In this document: positions 27,196 to 35,901 of the stretch, one piece after another
Layout: each line of letters starts with the position of its first letter
Numbering within the stretch: the first letter of the stretch is position 1
DNA from: Acidimicrobiia bacterium
GTDB lineage: Bacteria; Acidobacteriota; Terriglobia; Bryobacterales; Bryobacteraceae
Assembly (NCBI GenBank): GCA_016871315.1
Contig: VFZE01000025.1
Span: 17,710-81,709, forward strand
Length of the DNA stretch: 64,000 bases
Reading direction: 5' to 3'
Position numbers and translations under genes: made by a program
The notes under the pieces: model-generated
Database searches by the model: none
What the model was told of the DNA's origin: nothing
Seen by the model: the letters and a program-made list of their open reading frames with translations, nothing else

Positions 27196-28788
27196 CTAAC
27201 GCTGCGCCCGGCTCGCCGCCAGCTTGGAGAACACATCTCCAAACGCGGGGACATTCGATTTCAACTGATCGAAATCGGCCTTCGAGATCAGCAGTACATC
27301 CATCGCCGTTTGCGCCCTTACCGTCGCGTTGCGCCCGTGCCCGCTCAGCACCGCCATTTCGCCGAAATACTCGCCCGGCCCCAGCGTCGCGAGTAAATGC
27401 TCCTGCTCCCCATTCATCCGCAGAACATCGCAGGCGCCCTTCCGGATCACATAAACGCAATCGCCGACGTCGCCCTGATGAAACACTACCTCTCCGGGCT
27501 CGAAATGCTGCTCCAGGATTCCACCCTCCGCCCGCAGGCTCAGCTGCACCAGGTCCGGCGGGAACAACAGCGCGATGAACCAGTCCGCCGCGATCCTCAC
27601 CTTCCGGTTCAGTCCCGGCATCTTCATCAGGTAAATCGACCGCCACAAGAACCATGCCAGAAGCCCGGAAATCTTGAACCCGAACACCTCCGCCACCGCC
27701 GAATTGTGCCCCAGCGCTCCCAGCTTCCCCAGCCCTTCAAATGCGAACACGGTCTTGCTGCCGCCGCGAATAACCGCTGCCATGTTGTGCGCCGCCGTTT
27801 CGGCTTCCCGCGTGGCATGCTGCGCCGTCGGTGGAGCCACGTTGCCCGCCGCTGTCTTGATCGAGGCGCAGTCGCCCAGCGCCCACACCACTCCCTCCTG
27901 CCCCTGCACCTCCAGGTGCCCGTTGACCAGTAGCCGGTCCTTCTCCTTCGCGCACTCCAATTGGCGCAATACCGGCGACACCGCCGACGGCACCGTCGAA
28001 ACGATCGTCTTCGCCGGAATGTCGCCGCCGGTCTTCAGAATCGCCTTCTCCGAAGTTGCCGCCACCAGCCGGTCCTTGAGCCGCAGCTCGACGCCGCGCT
28101 TGGCCAGCAGCCTCTGCGCGAACTCCGCCAGCGCAGGATCCATTTCCGGCAATATCCGCTCGCCGGAATGCACCAGCACGCACCGTATCTCCCCCGCCGG
28201 AATGTTGCGGTAGCGCCGCGCCACCGCGCGCACAAAATCGTTCAGTTCCGCGATCACCTCCACCCCGCTGAAGCCCCCTCCTCCCACCACGAACGTCAGT
28301 AGCCGCCGGCGCAGTCCCGCGTCCCGCTCCACATCCGCCTCTTCCATGCAGCTGATCACACGGTTGCGCAGCGTCAACGCGTCCACCAGCGTACGGAACG
28401 GCAGCGCATGCTCGAACATCCCCGGCATCCCGTAAAAGTTCGTGATGCCTCCCAGCGCGATCACCAAATGGTCGTAGGGCAGCTCCAGCCGCCGCGGATG
28501 GAAACCAGGACTCACCGTCACCACCCGCCGCCCCAGGTCGATCTCCTCCACCTCCCGCATCACCAGGTGCGTCCGGGGGCACAGCAGCCGGATCGGACTC
28601 ACAATGTCGGTGATCCCGATCGAGCCCGAAATCACCTCGGGCAGCATCGGCTGGTAGACGAAATAATTCTCGCGGTTCACCAGCGTGATCGAAGCCTCAT
28701 CCGGCTGCAGCCGTTTCTCCAACGCGCGCGCCGTGTACACACCCGCGAAACCTCCGCCCAAAATCACAATCCGCTTCCCTGCGCTCAC
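27196..28788 (-). CDS. ndh: Type II NADH dehydrogenase fused to a cyclic-nucleotide-binding domain
   Basis: The 530-aa protein begins VSAGKRIVILGGGFAGVYTARALEK, an FAD-binding Rossmann motif, followed by a second dinucleotide site in LLTFVVGGGGFSGVEVIAEL and the NDH-2 segments VWALGDCAS and PPTAQHATREAE. Near residues 360-420 is the membrane-binding C-terminal part (LLAWFLWRSIYLMKMPG). Residues about 430-520 form a CRP-like domain (VVFHQGDVGDCVYVIRKGACDVL, LGPGEYFGEMAVLSGHGRNATV) that contains the phosphate-binding cassette FGEMAVLSGHGRNA. The GTG start at 28788 overlaps the patatin stop as GTGA. It oxidises NADH with quinone without pumping protons, and activity may be tuned by cAMP or a similar ligand. 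Confidence 0.93.
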   Translation of the reverse strand: MSAGKRIVILGGGFAGVYTARALEKRLQPDEASITLVNRENYFVYQPMLPEVISGSIGITDIVSPIRLLCPRTHLVMREVEEIDLGRRVVTVSPGFHPRRLELPYDHLVIALGGITNFYGMPGMFEHALPFRTLVDALTLRNRVISCMEEADVERDAGLRRRLLTFVVGGGGFSGVEVIAELNDFVRAVARRYRNIPAGEIRCVLVHSGERILPEMDPALAEFAQRLLAKRGVELRLKDRLVAATSEKAILKTGGDIPAKTIVSTVPSAVSPVLRQLECAKEKDRLLVNGHLEVQGQEGVVWALGDCASIKTAAGNVAPPTAQHATREAETAAHNMAAVIRGGSKTVFAFEGLGKLGALGHNSAVAEVFGFKISGLLAWFLWRSIYLMKMPGLNRKVRIAADWFIALLFPPDLVQLSLRAEGGILEQHFEPGEVVFHQGDVGDCVYVIRKGACDVLRMNGEQEHLLATLGPGEYFGEMAVLSGHGRNATVRAQTAMDVLLISKADFDQLKSNVPAFGDVFSKLAASRAQR

Positions 28789-29651
28789 GATGCCTCCGCC
28801 AGCCTCCGCTTCAATTCCGGCATCGCCTCCAACGCCGCCTGCCGCCCGGCTTCGATGATCTCGCCCGCCTTCTCGAACCCATCCCATTCAAACCGGCTCA
28901 CGTCCGGGGTGATGATCACGTCCGATTGCCGCTGCCACTGCTCCTCGGTCCGCTCTTGCAGGATCTGGAAACAACGATTCACCACGCTCAGCATGTTTGT
29001 GCTGTCGAAGGAGCAATCCGGCGCGCGCAGCGGAACCGACGCAACACAGGCCGGATTCAGCAGCTGTATCGCTTCCGCGGGAACATCCATGCTGATCGCC
29101 CCGTCCACCAGGTTGTAGCCGTCCAGTTTCACCGGCATGAACAGACCCGGATAGGAACAGCTTGCGCGGATCGGACCGATCACATCGCCGCGATCCTTGA
29201 AGATCACCGGGTCCCCGCACGCCAGATCCGTCGCCACTACTGCCAGCGGAATGCGCATCTTTTCGAACTCATACACCGTCAGCAGCCGCTTGAGAAACCC
29301 CGCCATCCGCTCGCTGGTCACCAACCCCATCCGCGACACCGTCCACCGCGCCACATCGCCGAACCGCATCTTCCGCGCGATCCGTTCAATTTGATCCAGT
29401 GGCGTGCCGCTCGCGTAAGCCCCCGCCATGATCGCCCCGGCGCTCACCCCCGCAATCGCCGATACGGGAATCTTCTGTTCCTCGAAAACCTGCATCACGC
29501 CAATATGCGCAATGCCGCGCGCGAAGCCCCCACCCAGCGCAAGTCCAATCCCTCCGCGCCGCTCCCGCAGCCATCCCGACAGGCGCAGAGCACGCCCCAC
29601 TCTTCCCAGTGCGCCGCCGATTGTCTGCCCCACCCTCGATGCCGAGCCCAT
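28785..29651 (-). CDS. Patatin-like phospholipase (RssA/NTE type)
   Basis: The 288-aa protein has the complete patatin catalytic set: oxyanion-hole loop GLALGGGFARGIAHIGVMQ, nucleophile motif GVSAG in SAIAGVSAGAIMAGAYASG, and the catalytic Asp in LVDGAISMDVP. No signal peptide is present, so it acts in the cytoplasm or at the inner membrane face. Its stop overlaps the GTG of the NDH-2/cyclic-nucleotide gene by 4 bp, so the two are translationally coupled. Neuropathy-target-esterase proteins combine patatin and cyclic-nucleotide domains in one chain; here the two activities sit in adjacent coupled genes. Confidence 0.93.
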   Translation of the reverse strand: MGSASRVGQTIGGALGRVGRALRLSGWLRERRGGIGLALGGGFARGIAHIGVMQVFEEQKIPVSAIAGVSAGAIMAGAYASGTPLDQIERIARKMRFGDVARWTVSRMGLVTSERMAGFLKRLLTVYEFEKMRIPLAVVATDLACGDPVIFKDRGDVIGPIRASCSYPGLFMPVKLDGYNLVDGAISMDVPAEAIQLLNPACVASVPLRAPDCSFDSTNMLSVVNRCFQILQERTEEQWQRQSDVIITPDVSRFEWDGFEKAGEIIEAGRQAALEAMPELKRRLAEAS

Positions 29652-29656
29652 TCAAT

Positions 29657-30499
29657 CTATCTCTCCAACTCCCTCCACAACCCCGCGTAACTGCGCTCCC
29701 ACAGCCGGCTCGCGCTTTCCCACCTCGGCAGATCGTCGAACCGAAGCAACCCGCCCGCCTCCTGCTCTGTCTTCCCCTGACGCTTCAATTCCAGCAGCCG
29801 GCTCTGCACCGTCGCGAACGACTTCCTCCATTCGGCCAGGTCCGCCTTCTTCATCACCGGCCCGTGGCCCGGGATCACTGTATCGAAATCCAGCTTCAGC
29901 ACCGCATCTAGCGTCTTCACCCACGCCGCCCCGCTCCCACCGGACGAATAATCGATGAACGGCCGTCCCGCCACAAACAGGTCGCCCGTGTGGATCGTCC
30001 GCAGCGCCGGGAACTGGATCACCGCGTCGCCATTGGTGTGTCCCGCACCCCAATGCCACGCCTTTACCTGCTTGCCGCCCAGATGCACCCCCGCCGACTC
30101 GGTGAACGTCACGCGTGGCAGCCCCGGCATCTTTCCCCTGTCCATATTCGCCCGCGCGTTCTCATGCGCGATCACGTCCGCTCCATGCCCTAACAGCTTC
30201 GCGTTCCCGCCCGTGTGGTCCCCGTGCTGGTGCGTGTTCAGTACATACTTCACCGGCTTGCTGGATAGCCCCGACACCTTCTCCAGAATCTGCGGCACGT
30301 TCTGCTCGAACTTATCGTCCACCAGAATCACGCCTTCCTCGGTCGTATAGACAGCCACATTCCCGCCCGATCCGACGATCACGTGAAGGTCATCGGCAAC
30401 CTTGGTTACCGTCAGCTCGGCCGGCTGCTGGCTCAACGCCACCCACAACCCGGCAAGAAAAACCACTGCCCCTGCGCTTCGTACGTATTTGATCTTCAT
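29657..30499 (-). CDS. Exported MBL-fold metallo-hydrolase
   Basis: The 280-aa protein has a signal or anchor (YVRSAGAVVFLAGLWVALS) and the metallo-beta-lactamase zinc motif THQHGDHTGGN, a later H in WGAGHTNGDAVIQF, D in TIHTGDLFV and H in VIPGHGPV, so both metal sites look complete. The pattern is the SoxH/QuiB-like group of periplasmic MBL proteins, whose substrates are mostly unknown. The start at MKIKYVRS (30499) is preferred over a GTG three codons earlier. It is 5 bp upstream of the patatin gene and probably heads this operon. It diverges from the phosphotransferase gene with 43 bp between. Confidence 0.9.
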   Translation of the reverse strand: MKIKYVRSAGAVVFLAGLWVALSQQPAELTVTKVADDLHVIVGSGGNVAVYTTEEGVILVDDKFEQNVPQILEKVSGLSSKPVKYVLNTHQHGDHTGGNAKLLGHGADVIAHENARANMDRGKMPGLPRVTFTESAGVHLGGKQVKAWHWGAGHTNGDAVIQFPALRTIHTGDLFVAGRPFIDYSSGGSGAAWVKTLDAVLKLDFDTVIPGHGPVMKKADLAEWRKSFATVQSRLLELKRQGKTEQEAGGLLRFDDLPRWESASRLWERSYAGLWRELER

Positions 30500-30542
30500 G
30501 GGAAGCACTCTATCAAACCCCGCGGTGCGCCATCATAGTCAC

Positions 30543-31457
30543 ATGCTGGAGCTCATGCTAAGCGCCGCCTTCCCCGGCGCCCGCCTGCTTCATCATGAGC
30601 CTTTACCGGACGGCCACCGCAACACCAACTACAAGCTGCAAATCGACCGCCTCGCCGTTCCCGTCGTCCTCCGCATCTACCAACACGAAGCCTGGCTTTG
30701 CCGGAAAGAACTCGACCTGCTTCAACTGCTGCGCCCCTCGGTCCCCGTTCCCGAAGTCATCTACGCCGCACCCGAAGGCATCGACGACTCGCTTCCCTTT
30801 CTCCTCATGAGCTTCATCGACGGCGTCAGCTTCCGTCAACTGCGCCGCGCCGGAGAGACCGATGCCATCGCCCAGGCAGCCTTCTCTGCTGGCGAGACCC
30901 TTGCGGCCATCGGCCGCACGAGCTTCTCCAAGCCTGGCTGGCTCGGCCCTGGTCTCTCGGTGATTGCTCCCTTGCTCGAAGGCGACGACCCGATCCCGCG
31001 ATTCATCGACCAATGCCTTGCTTCCGGCCCCGCTCAGCTCCGCCTCACAGCGAACCTCCGCGCTCGGATCCACAGCCTCATCTGGTCGCAGGCTCCCGCA
31101 TTGGCCGATGCTGCCCGTCAATCCCGGCTCGTCCACGGAGATTTCCACAAACGCAACCTCCTGGTCCACCAACTCCACGGCCGTTGGAAAGTCGCCGGAG
31201 TGCTCGACTGGGAGTTCTCCATCTCCTCTTCTCCCCTCACCGACATCGGCAATTTCCTCCGCAACGAACCCGCCTCATTCCCCCTCGCCGAACCTCACTT
31301 CTCCGCTGGGTTCCTTCACGCTGGCGGAACACTCCCCGAGGACTGGCGCCGCCAGTCCCAACTCATCGACCTAACCGCCATCTGCGAACTGCTATCCCGC
31401 ACCGATCTCCCCACCCACATCACATCCGAACTCCTCCAAGTCCTCCAGGCCACCTAG
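30543..31457 (+). CDS. Aminoglycoside phosphotransferase/choline-kinase-fold protein
   Basis: The 304-aa protein has an APH-type kinase fold: N-lobe PLPDGHRNTNYKLQIDR and VVLRIYQHEAWLCRKELDLL, catalytic loop SRLVHGDFHKRNLLVHQ, and metal-binding VAGVLDWEFSISSSPLTDIGNFLR. All catalytic residues are present. These enzymes phosphorylate small hydroxyl or amino substrates, and many members act on sugars or amino acids rather than antibiotics. The start at 30543 (MLELMLSAAFPGARLL) was chosen because upstream sequence in frame runs into the divergent MBL gene. No operon partner is seen downstream, since the next gene begins 25 bp later with its own -10-like element. Confidence 0.87.
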   Translation: MLELMLSAAFPGARLLHHEPLPDGHRNTNYKLQIDRLAVPVVLRIYQHEAWLCRKELDLLQLLRPSVPVPEVIYAAPEGIDDSLPFLLMSFIDGVSFRQLRRAGETDAIAQAAFSAGETLAAIGRTSFSKPGWLGPGLSVIAPLLEGDDPIPRFIDQCLASGPAQLRLTANLRARIHSLIWSQAPALADAARQSRLVHGDFHKRNLLVHQLHGRWKVAGVLDWEFSISSSPLTDIGNFLRNEPASFPLAEPHFSAGFLHAGGTLPEDWRRQSQLIDLTAICELLSRTDLPTHITSELLQVLQAT

Positions 31458-31468
31458 GGGGAATCGTC

Positions 31469-31474
31469 TACACT
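31469..31474 (+). promoter_or_regulatory. Putative -10 element of the PIG-L operon
   Basis: TACACT ends 8 nt before the ATG at 31483 with no ribosome-binding site between, consistent with leaderless initiation. Confidence 0.4.
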
Positions 31475-31482
31475 GATTTGAT

Positions 31483-33966
31483 ATGGCCCATCGGCTTCCC
31501 GCGCTCCTGGCGCTGATCGCTTTCCTGCTGCCGGCGCAAGAGCCCCGCGGAGCCGCCGCTGTCAAGGCTGGACTTGACCGCCTGCAGGTGCTTGGTAGCG
31601 TGCTGATGATCGCCGCCCATCCCGACGATGAGAACACCGCCCTGCTTGCCTGGTGCGCCCGCGGCCGCCATCTGGAAACCGCCTATCTTTCGCTCACACG
31701 CGGCGAGGGCGGCCAGAACCTGATCGGTTCCGAGCAAGGCGACCTCATGGGCGTCATCCGTACGCAGGAGCTGCTCGCCGCCCGCCGCGTCGATGGCGCA
31801 CGCCAGTTCTTCACACGAGCCATTGACTTCGGTTTCTCCAAAACAGCGGAGGAAACCCTCGCCAAATGGGGCCAGGAACAGGTGCTCGCCGACGTCGTCT
31901 TCGTCATCCGCAAGTTCCGGCCCGACGTCATCGTGCTCCGCTTCTCCGGCACCCCGCGCGACGGCCACGGTCATCATCAAAGCTCCGCCATCCTTGGCAA
32001 GGAAGCCTTCACCGCCGCCGCCGACCCCAATCGTTTCCCCGAGCAGCTCAAACACGTCAAGCCCTGGCAGGCAAAACGCGTCCTCTATAACGTCTTCGCC
32101 TTCGGCCGCCAAGGCGGACAATCTCCACCTCCGGCCAACCAGATCACCATCGATACCGGAGAATACAACGCCCTGCTCGGCATGTCCTACGGTGAATTGG
32201 CCGGCGTCAGCCGCAGCCTCCACCGCTCCCAGGGGATGGGCTCCTCTGAGCGCAAGGGCTCCGTTCCCAACCAGCTCCTTCACGTCGCCGGCGACCCTGC
32301 CTCCACCTCCATCCTCGACGGCGTCGACACCACCTGGAAGCGTGTCACCGGCTCCCAACGTGTCGCCGGACTTCTCGCCCAGGCCGCCCGCGAATTCCAT
32401 CTCGATCGCCCCGCTGAAGTGGTCCCCACCCTCGCCGCCGCACGCGCTGAAATGGCCCGCCTCGACGACCCCTGGGCAAAAATCAAACTTGTGCAGACCG
32501 ATGAACTGATCGCCGAAGCCGCGGGCCTCTGGCTCGACGCCAACGCTGCCCGCTACTCAATCGCTCCCGGCGGCGAACTCAAAATCTCCCTCACCGCCCT
32601 GAACCGGTCCAACCAGCCCGTCTCGCTCAACTCACTTCACCTTGACGGCGCCCAACCGGTCACCTTGGAGGAAACTCCACTCGCCTACAACAGGCCCTTC
32701 ACGCGCGAGCTCGCCCTCCGCATCCCCGCCCATGCGCCGCCCTCGCAGCCCTACTGGCTCCGCCGCCCCCACGACGGAACCCTCCACGCCGTCGATGATC
32801 CCCATCTGCTCGGCCTCCCCGAAGGCGCTCCGGTTTCCCGCGCCCGCTTCGCCCTCCGCATCGCCGGCGTCGACATCCACCTCGAACGTCCCGTCGCGCA
32901 TCGCTGGGTAGATCGCGTCCGCGGCGAGCTCACACGCCCCGTCGTTGTCACCCCCGCCGTTGCCGTTGAGTTTGCGGAAGCCGCACTCGTTTTCCCCTCC
33001 CGCGATCCTCGCAAAGTGGAAATCGAAGTGAAGGCCGTTACCGGCTTGGCATCCGGTGAAGTCACCCTCGATGCCCCCGCCGGCTGGAAAGTCACACCCG
33101 CCGTCGCTCCCTTCCAGCTCGGTGACGATGAAACCTGCATCGTCGCTTTCGACGTCACCCCGCCCGCCGAACCCGGACGCGCCGCACTCCACGCCTCCGT
33201 CCGCATCAACGGGGCCGAAACACGCGCCGGTCTCCGCGTCATCGCCTATGAGCATATCCCGCCTCAATCGCTCTTCCCGCGCGCCGAAGCGTCGCTCGTC
33301 CGCCTCAACGCCGTCACCCGCGCGCGCCGCATCGGCTATGTCATGGGAGCCGGCGACGACGTCCCGAAAGCGCTCCGCCAAATGGGCATGGAAGTCACTC
33401 TCCTTTCCGATGAGGATTTGAGCCGCGGCGATCTCTCCCGGTTCGACGCCATCGTCACCGGCGTCCGCGCCTACAACACCCGTGCCCAACTCCGCGCCAA
33501 CCAGCCGCGCCTGATCGACTATGCCGCCAAGGGCGGCACGCTCGTCGTCCAGTACAACGTCCTCGAAGGCGGATTCGGCGGCGGCGATCCCAGGCTGCTC
33601 GAAAAAATCGGCCCCTATCCTTTGAAAGTCAGCCGCGACCGCGTCACCGTCGAAGAGGCTCCCATGACCCCAGTGCAGGAGGATCACGCCCTGCTCCAAT
33701 CCCCCAACCGCATCACCGCCGCCGATTTCGATGGCTGGGTGCAAGAGCGCGGCCTCTACTTCGCCTCCGAATGGGACCCCAAGTACCAGCCCATCTGGCG
33801 CGTCCACGATCCCGGTGAAAAGCCGCTCGAGGGCTCGACTCTCTTCGCCCGCCACGGCAAAGGCGTCTACATCTTCACCGCGATCAGCTTCTTCCGCCAG
33901 CTCCCGGCCGGAGTGCCTGGAGCCTACCGCATCTTCGCCAACATGCTCAGCGCCGGCCGCCCATGA
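31483..33966 (+). CDS. Exported PIG-L-type deacetylase, large multidomain form
   Basis: The 827-aa protein has a signal peptide (LPALLALIAFLLPAQEP), then the PIG-L/LmbE zinc deacetylase domain: VLMIAAHPDDENTALLAW (metal-binding HPDDE, residues 46-50), LTRGEGGQN and the third metal histidine region RDGHGHHQSSAI. Residues about 350-620 are beta-sandwich domains with alternating strands (LKISLTALNRSNQPVSLNS). The last 200 residues look like a glutamine-amidotransferase-like fold (FDAIVTGVRAYNTRAQL, YAAKGGTLVVQYNV). PIG-L enzymes remove acetyl groups from N-acetylglucosamine-type sugars. Its stop overlaps the next small gene by 4 bp (ATGA), and the symporter follows. Confidence 0.9.
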   Translation: MAHRLPALLALIAFLLPAQEPRGAAAVKAGLDRLQVLGSVLMIAAHPDDENTALLAWCARGRHLETAYLSLTRGEGGQNLIGSEQGDLMGVIRTQELLAARRVDGARQFFTRAIDFGFSKTAEETLAKWGQEQVLADVVFVIRKFRPDVIVLRFSGTPRDGHGHHQSSAILGKEAFTAAADPNRFPEQLKHVKPWQAKRVLYNVFAFGRQGGQSPPPANQITIDTGEYNALLGMSYGELAGVSRSLHRSQGMGSSERKGSVPNQLLHVAGDPASTSILDGVDTTWKRVTGSQRVAGLLAQAAREFHLDRPAEVVPTLAAARAEMARLDDPWAKIKLVQTDELIAEAAGLWLDANAARYSIAPGGELKISLTALNRSNQPVSLNSLHLDGAQPVTLEETPLAYNRPFTRELALRIPAHAPPSQPYWLRRPHDGTLHAVDDPHLLGLPEGAPVSRARFALRIAGVDIHLERPVAHRWVDRVRGELTRPVVVTPAVAVEFAEAALVFPSRDPRKVEIEVKAVTGLASGEVTLDAPAGWKVTPAVAPFQLGDDETCIVAFDVTPPAEPGRAALHASVRINGAETRAGLRVIAYEHIPPQSLFPRAEASLVRLNAVTRARRIGYVMGAGDDVPKALRQMGMEVTLLSDEDLSRGDLSRFDAIVTGVRAYNTRAQLRANQPRLIDYAAKGGTLVVQYNVLEGGFGGGDPRLLEKIGPYPLKVSRDRVTVEEAPMTPVQEDHALLQSPNRITAADFDGWVQERGLYFASEWDPKYQPIWRVHDPGEKPLEGSTLFARHGKGVYIFTAISFFRQLPAGVPGAYRIFANMLSAGRP

Positions 33967-34097
33967 CGCCTGAACCGCCGGACATCGATCCCCCGCCCAT
34001 CCTCGGTACGTGGGGCCGGCTCTACCTCGCCGTCGCACTCTTCCTTGCCCTGTTGATCGTTCTCTTCGCCGTCTTCACCGAGGTGTTCACCCCATGA
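33963..34097 (+). CDS. 44-aa single-pass membrane protein, coupled to a sodium:solute symporter
   Basis: Too short to be listed as a normal ORF, but clearly placed: its ATG overlaps the PIG-L stop (ATGA, 33963-33966) and its TGA overlaps the symporter start (ATGA, 34094-34097). The sequence MTPEPPDIDPPPILGTWGRL is followed by one membrane helix (YLAVALFLALLIVLFAVFTE). Small single-helix proteins often precede solute symporters of the SSS family in bacteria (the DUF485/DUF4212-type arrangement). A role as accessory subunit or folding partner is inference. Confidence 0.8.
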   Translation: MTPEPPDIDPPPILGTWGRLYLAVALFLALLIVLFAVFTEVFTP

Positions 34098-35752
34098 GGC
34101 CTCTTGACTGGTGGGTGCTGGCCGCCTCACTCGTCTTCATCATCTCTTACGGCCTCTATCGTTCCCGCGACACCGGCAGCGTCAACAAGTATCTCCTCGC
34201 CGGCAAGACCATGCCTTGGTACGCCATGGCCTTGTCCATCATGGCCACGCAGGCCTCCGCCATTACCTTTATCTCCACCTCCGGCCAAGCCTACGTCGAT
34301 GGCATGCGGTTCGTGCAGTTCTACTTCGGACTGCCACTGGCGATGATCATCATTTCCGCCACCGCCGTCCCGCTGTTTCACCGTTCCAACGTCTACACCG
34401 CCTACGAATATCTCGAGCAGCGCTTCGACGCCAAGACGCGTGTTCTCGTCGGCATCATCTTTCTTATCCAGCGCGGCATCGCCGTCGGCGTCGCCCTCTA
34501 CGCGCCGGCGCTTGTCCTCACCGTCATGCTCGGATGGCCCGATCAGTACACCACTGTCATCATGGGCACGCTCGTCGCCGCCTACACCACCTTCGGTGGC
34601 ATCAAGGCTGTCACTTGGACCGACTTCCAGCAGATGCTCGTCATGTTCTTCGGGCTTTTCCTCGCTCTCGGCATGGCCATCTATCTGTTGCCCTCCGACG
34701 TCGGCCTCGGCGGCGCGCTTCAACTGGCGGGCGCCGCTGGCAGGCTCAACGCCGTAGTCACCAGCTTTGATTGGAACGACCGTTACAACCTCTTCAACGG
34801 CCTCCTCGGCGGCATGTTCCTCGCGCTCTCTTATTTCGGTTGCGACCAGTCCCAGGTACAGCGCTACCTCACCGGCCGTTCCATCGCCCAGTCGCGCCTC
34901 AGCCTCCTGTTCAACGCCGTCGCCAAAATCCCGATGCAGTTCTTCATCCTCGCCATCGGCGCCATCGTCTTCGTCTTTTACACTTTCGAAAAACCCCCGC
35001 TCGTCTTTCACCAGGTCGAACTTTCCAACATCAGCCGCGAATCGGAGTACCCGGCGCTCGCCGCGCGCTACGACAACGCCTTCGACGGCCGCCGCCAGGC
35101 CGCCCGCCAGTATCTCAACGCGCCCGGCGAGGAAACCCTCGCCGCCTACCGTCAGGCCCAGAAAAACTTTGAAGGTGTCCGCAAGGACGGTGTCGCATTG
35201 ATCGAGAAGAAATCCGGAGCTGGATTCAACGACACCAACTACATCTTCCTCAGCTTCGTCATGAAGTATCTGCCCGCCGGCCTGGTCGGCCTCATTCTCG
35301 CCGCCATCTTCGCCGCCGCCATGTCCACCATCTCCGCCGAGATCAACTCGCTCGCCACCGTTACCGTCATCGACATCTACCAGCGCCACATCCGCAAGGG
35401 CGCCACCGACTCCCACTATCTGCTCGCCTCCCGCCTGGCTACCGTCTTTTGGGGCATCTATGCCATCGTCACCGCCGGCTTCGGACGCAGTCTCGGTTCG
35501 CTCATTGAAGCCGTCAACATGCTCGGCTCTCTCTTCTACGGCGGCCTGCTCGGCGTCTTCGTCCTCGCCTTCGGATTCCGCCGCGTCGGCGGTACGGCAG
35601 CCTTCATCGGCGTCCTCGCCGGCGAAGCGGCCATCTTCTACGCCCGCTTCTTCACGGAAATCTCTTTCCTCTGGTACAACGTCATCGGTTGCGTCGTGGT
35701 CGTCGCCGTCGGTCTTGCCCTTAGCCTGCCGCGTTTGCACGCACGGGCCTGA
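34094..35752 (+). CDS. Sodium:solute symporter (SSS family)
   Basis: The 552-aa protein has about 13-14 membrane segments and SSS signatures: ATQASAITFISTSGQAYVDG (TM1 with the Na-site region), VYTAYEYLEQRF, GGIKAVTWTDFQQML, SYFGCDQSQVQRYLTGRS and the late motif ILAAIFAAAMSTISAEINSLATVTVIDIYQ. Residues about 320-370 form a long hydrophilic loop. The start at 34094 is coupled to the 44-aa gene by 4 bp; the open frame upstream at 34010 is not needed. The operon with a sugar deacetylase suggests uptake of a deacylated sugar or sugar acid, which is inference. Confidence 0.95.
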   Translation: MRPLDWWVLAASLVFIISYGLYRSRDTGSVNKYLLAGKTMPWYAMALSIMATQASAITFISTSGQAYVDGMRFVQFYFGLPLAMIIISATAVPLFHRSNVYTAYEYLEQRFDAKTRVLVGIIFLIQRGIAVGVALYAPALVLTVMLGWPDQYTTVIMGTLVAAYTTFGGIKAVTWTDFQQMLVMFFGLFLALGMAIYLLPSDVGLGGALQLAGAAGRLNAVVTSFDWNDRYNLFNGLLGGMFLALSYFGCDQSQVQRYLTGRSIAQSRLSLLFNAVAKIPMQFFILAIGAIVFVFYTFEKPPLVFHQVELSNISRESEYPALAARYDNAFDGRRQAARQYLNAPGEETLAAYRQAQKNFEGVRKDGVALIEKKSGAGFNDTNYIFLSFVMKYLPAGLVGLILAAIFAAAMSTISAEINSLATVTVIDIYQRHIRKGATDSHYLLASRLATVFWGIYAIVTAGFGRSLGSLIEAVNMLGSLFYGGLLGVFVLAFGFRRVGGTAAFIGVLAGEAAIFYARFFTEISFLWYNVIGCVVVVAVGLALSLPRLHARA

Positions 35753-35785
35753 AACTGCTAACATATTCCTAGTTATTTGTTTTTT

Positions 35786-35822
35786 GTCGGCGTCCCGTCC
35801 CTGGGCGAAGGGCGATGCCGGC
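35786..35822 (+). other. Stem-loop in the 149-bp leader of the 35902 gene
   Basis: GTCGGCGT (35786-35793) pairs with ATGCCGGC (35815-35822), with inner CCC/GGG pairing. A T-tract lies just 5' of it. The surrounding gap 35753-35901 also holds TTGCAC and TAACAT hexamers spaced 18 bp as a possible promoter (35734-35763). No known riboswitch consensus was matched. Confidence 0.35.
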
Positions 35823-35901
35823 ATAACCCCAAACAAACCCATACAAAGGAGTCACTTGTTTACTGCTCTCTTCCTGCCCAGGCGGAAAAGCTACCTAAGT
35901 T

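Noticed and set aside
35753..35901. c-di-GMP or c-di-AMP riboswitch
   Set aside because: No match to the conserved core sequences of either class was found by eye; only a generic stem-loop is present.
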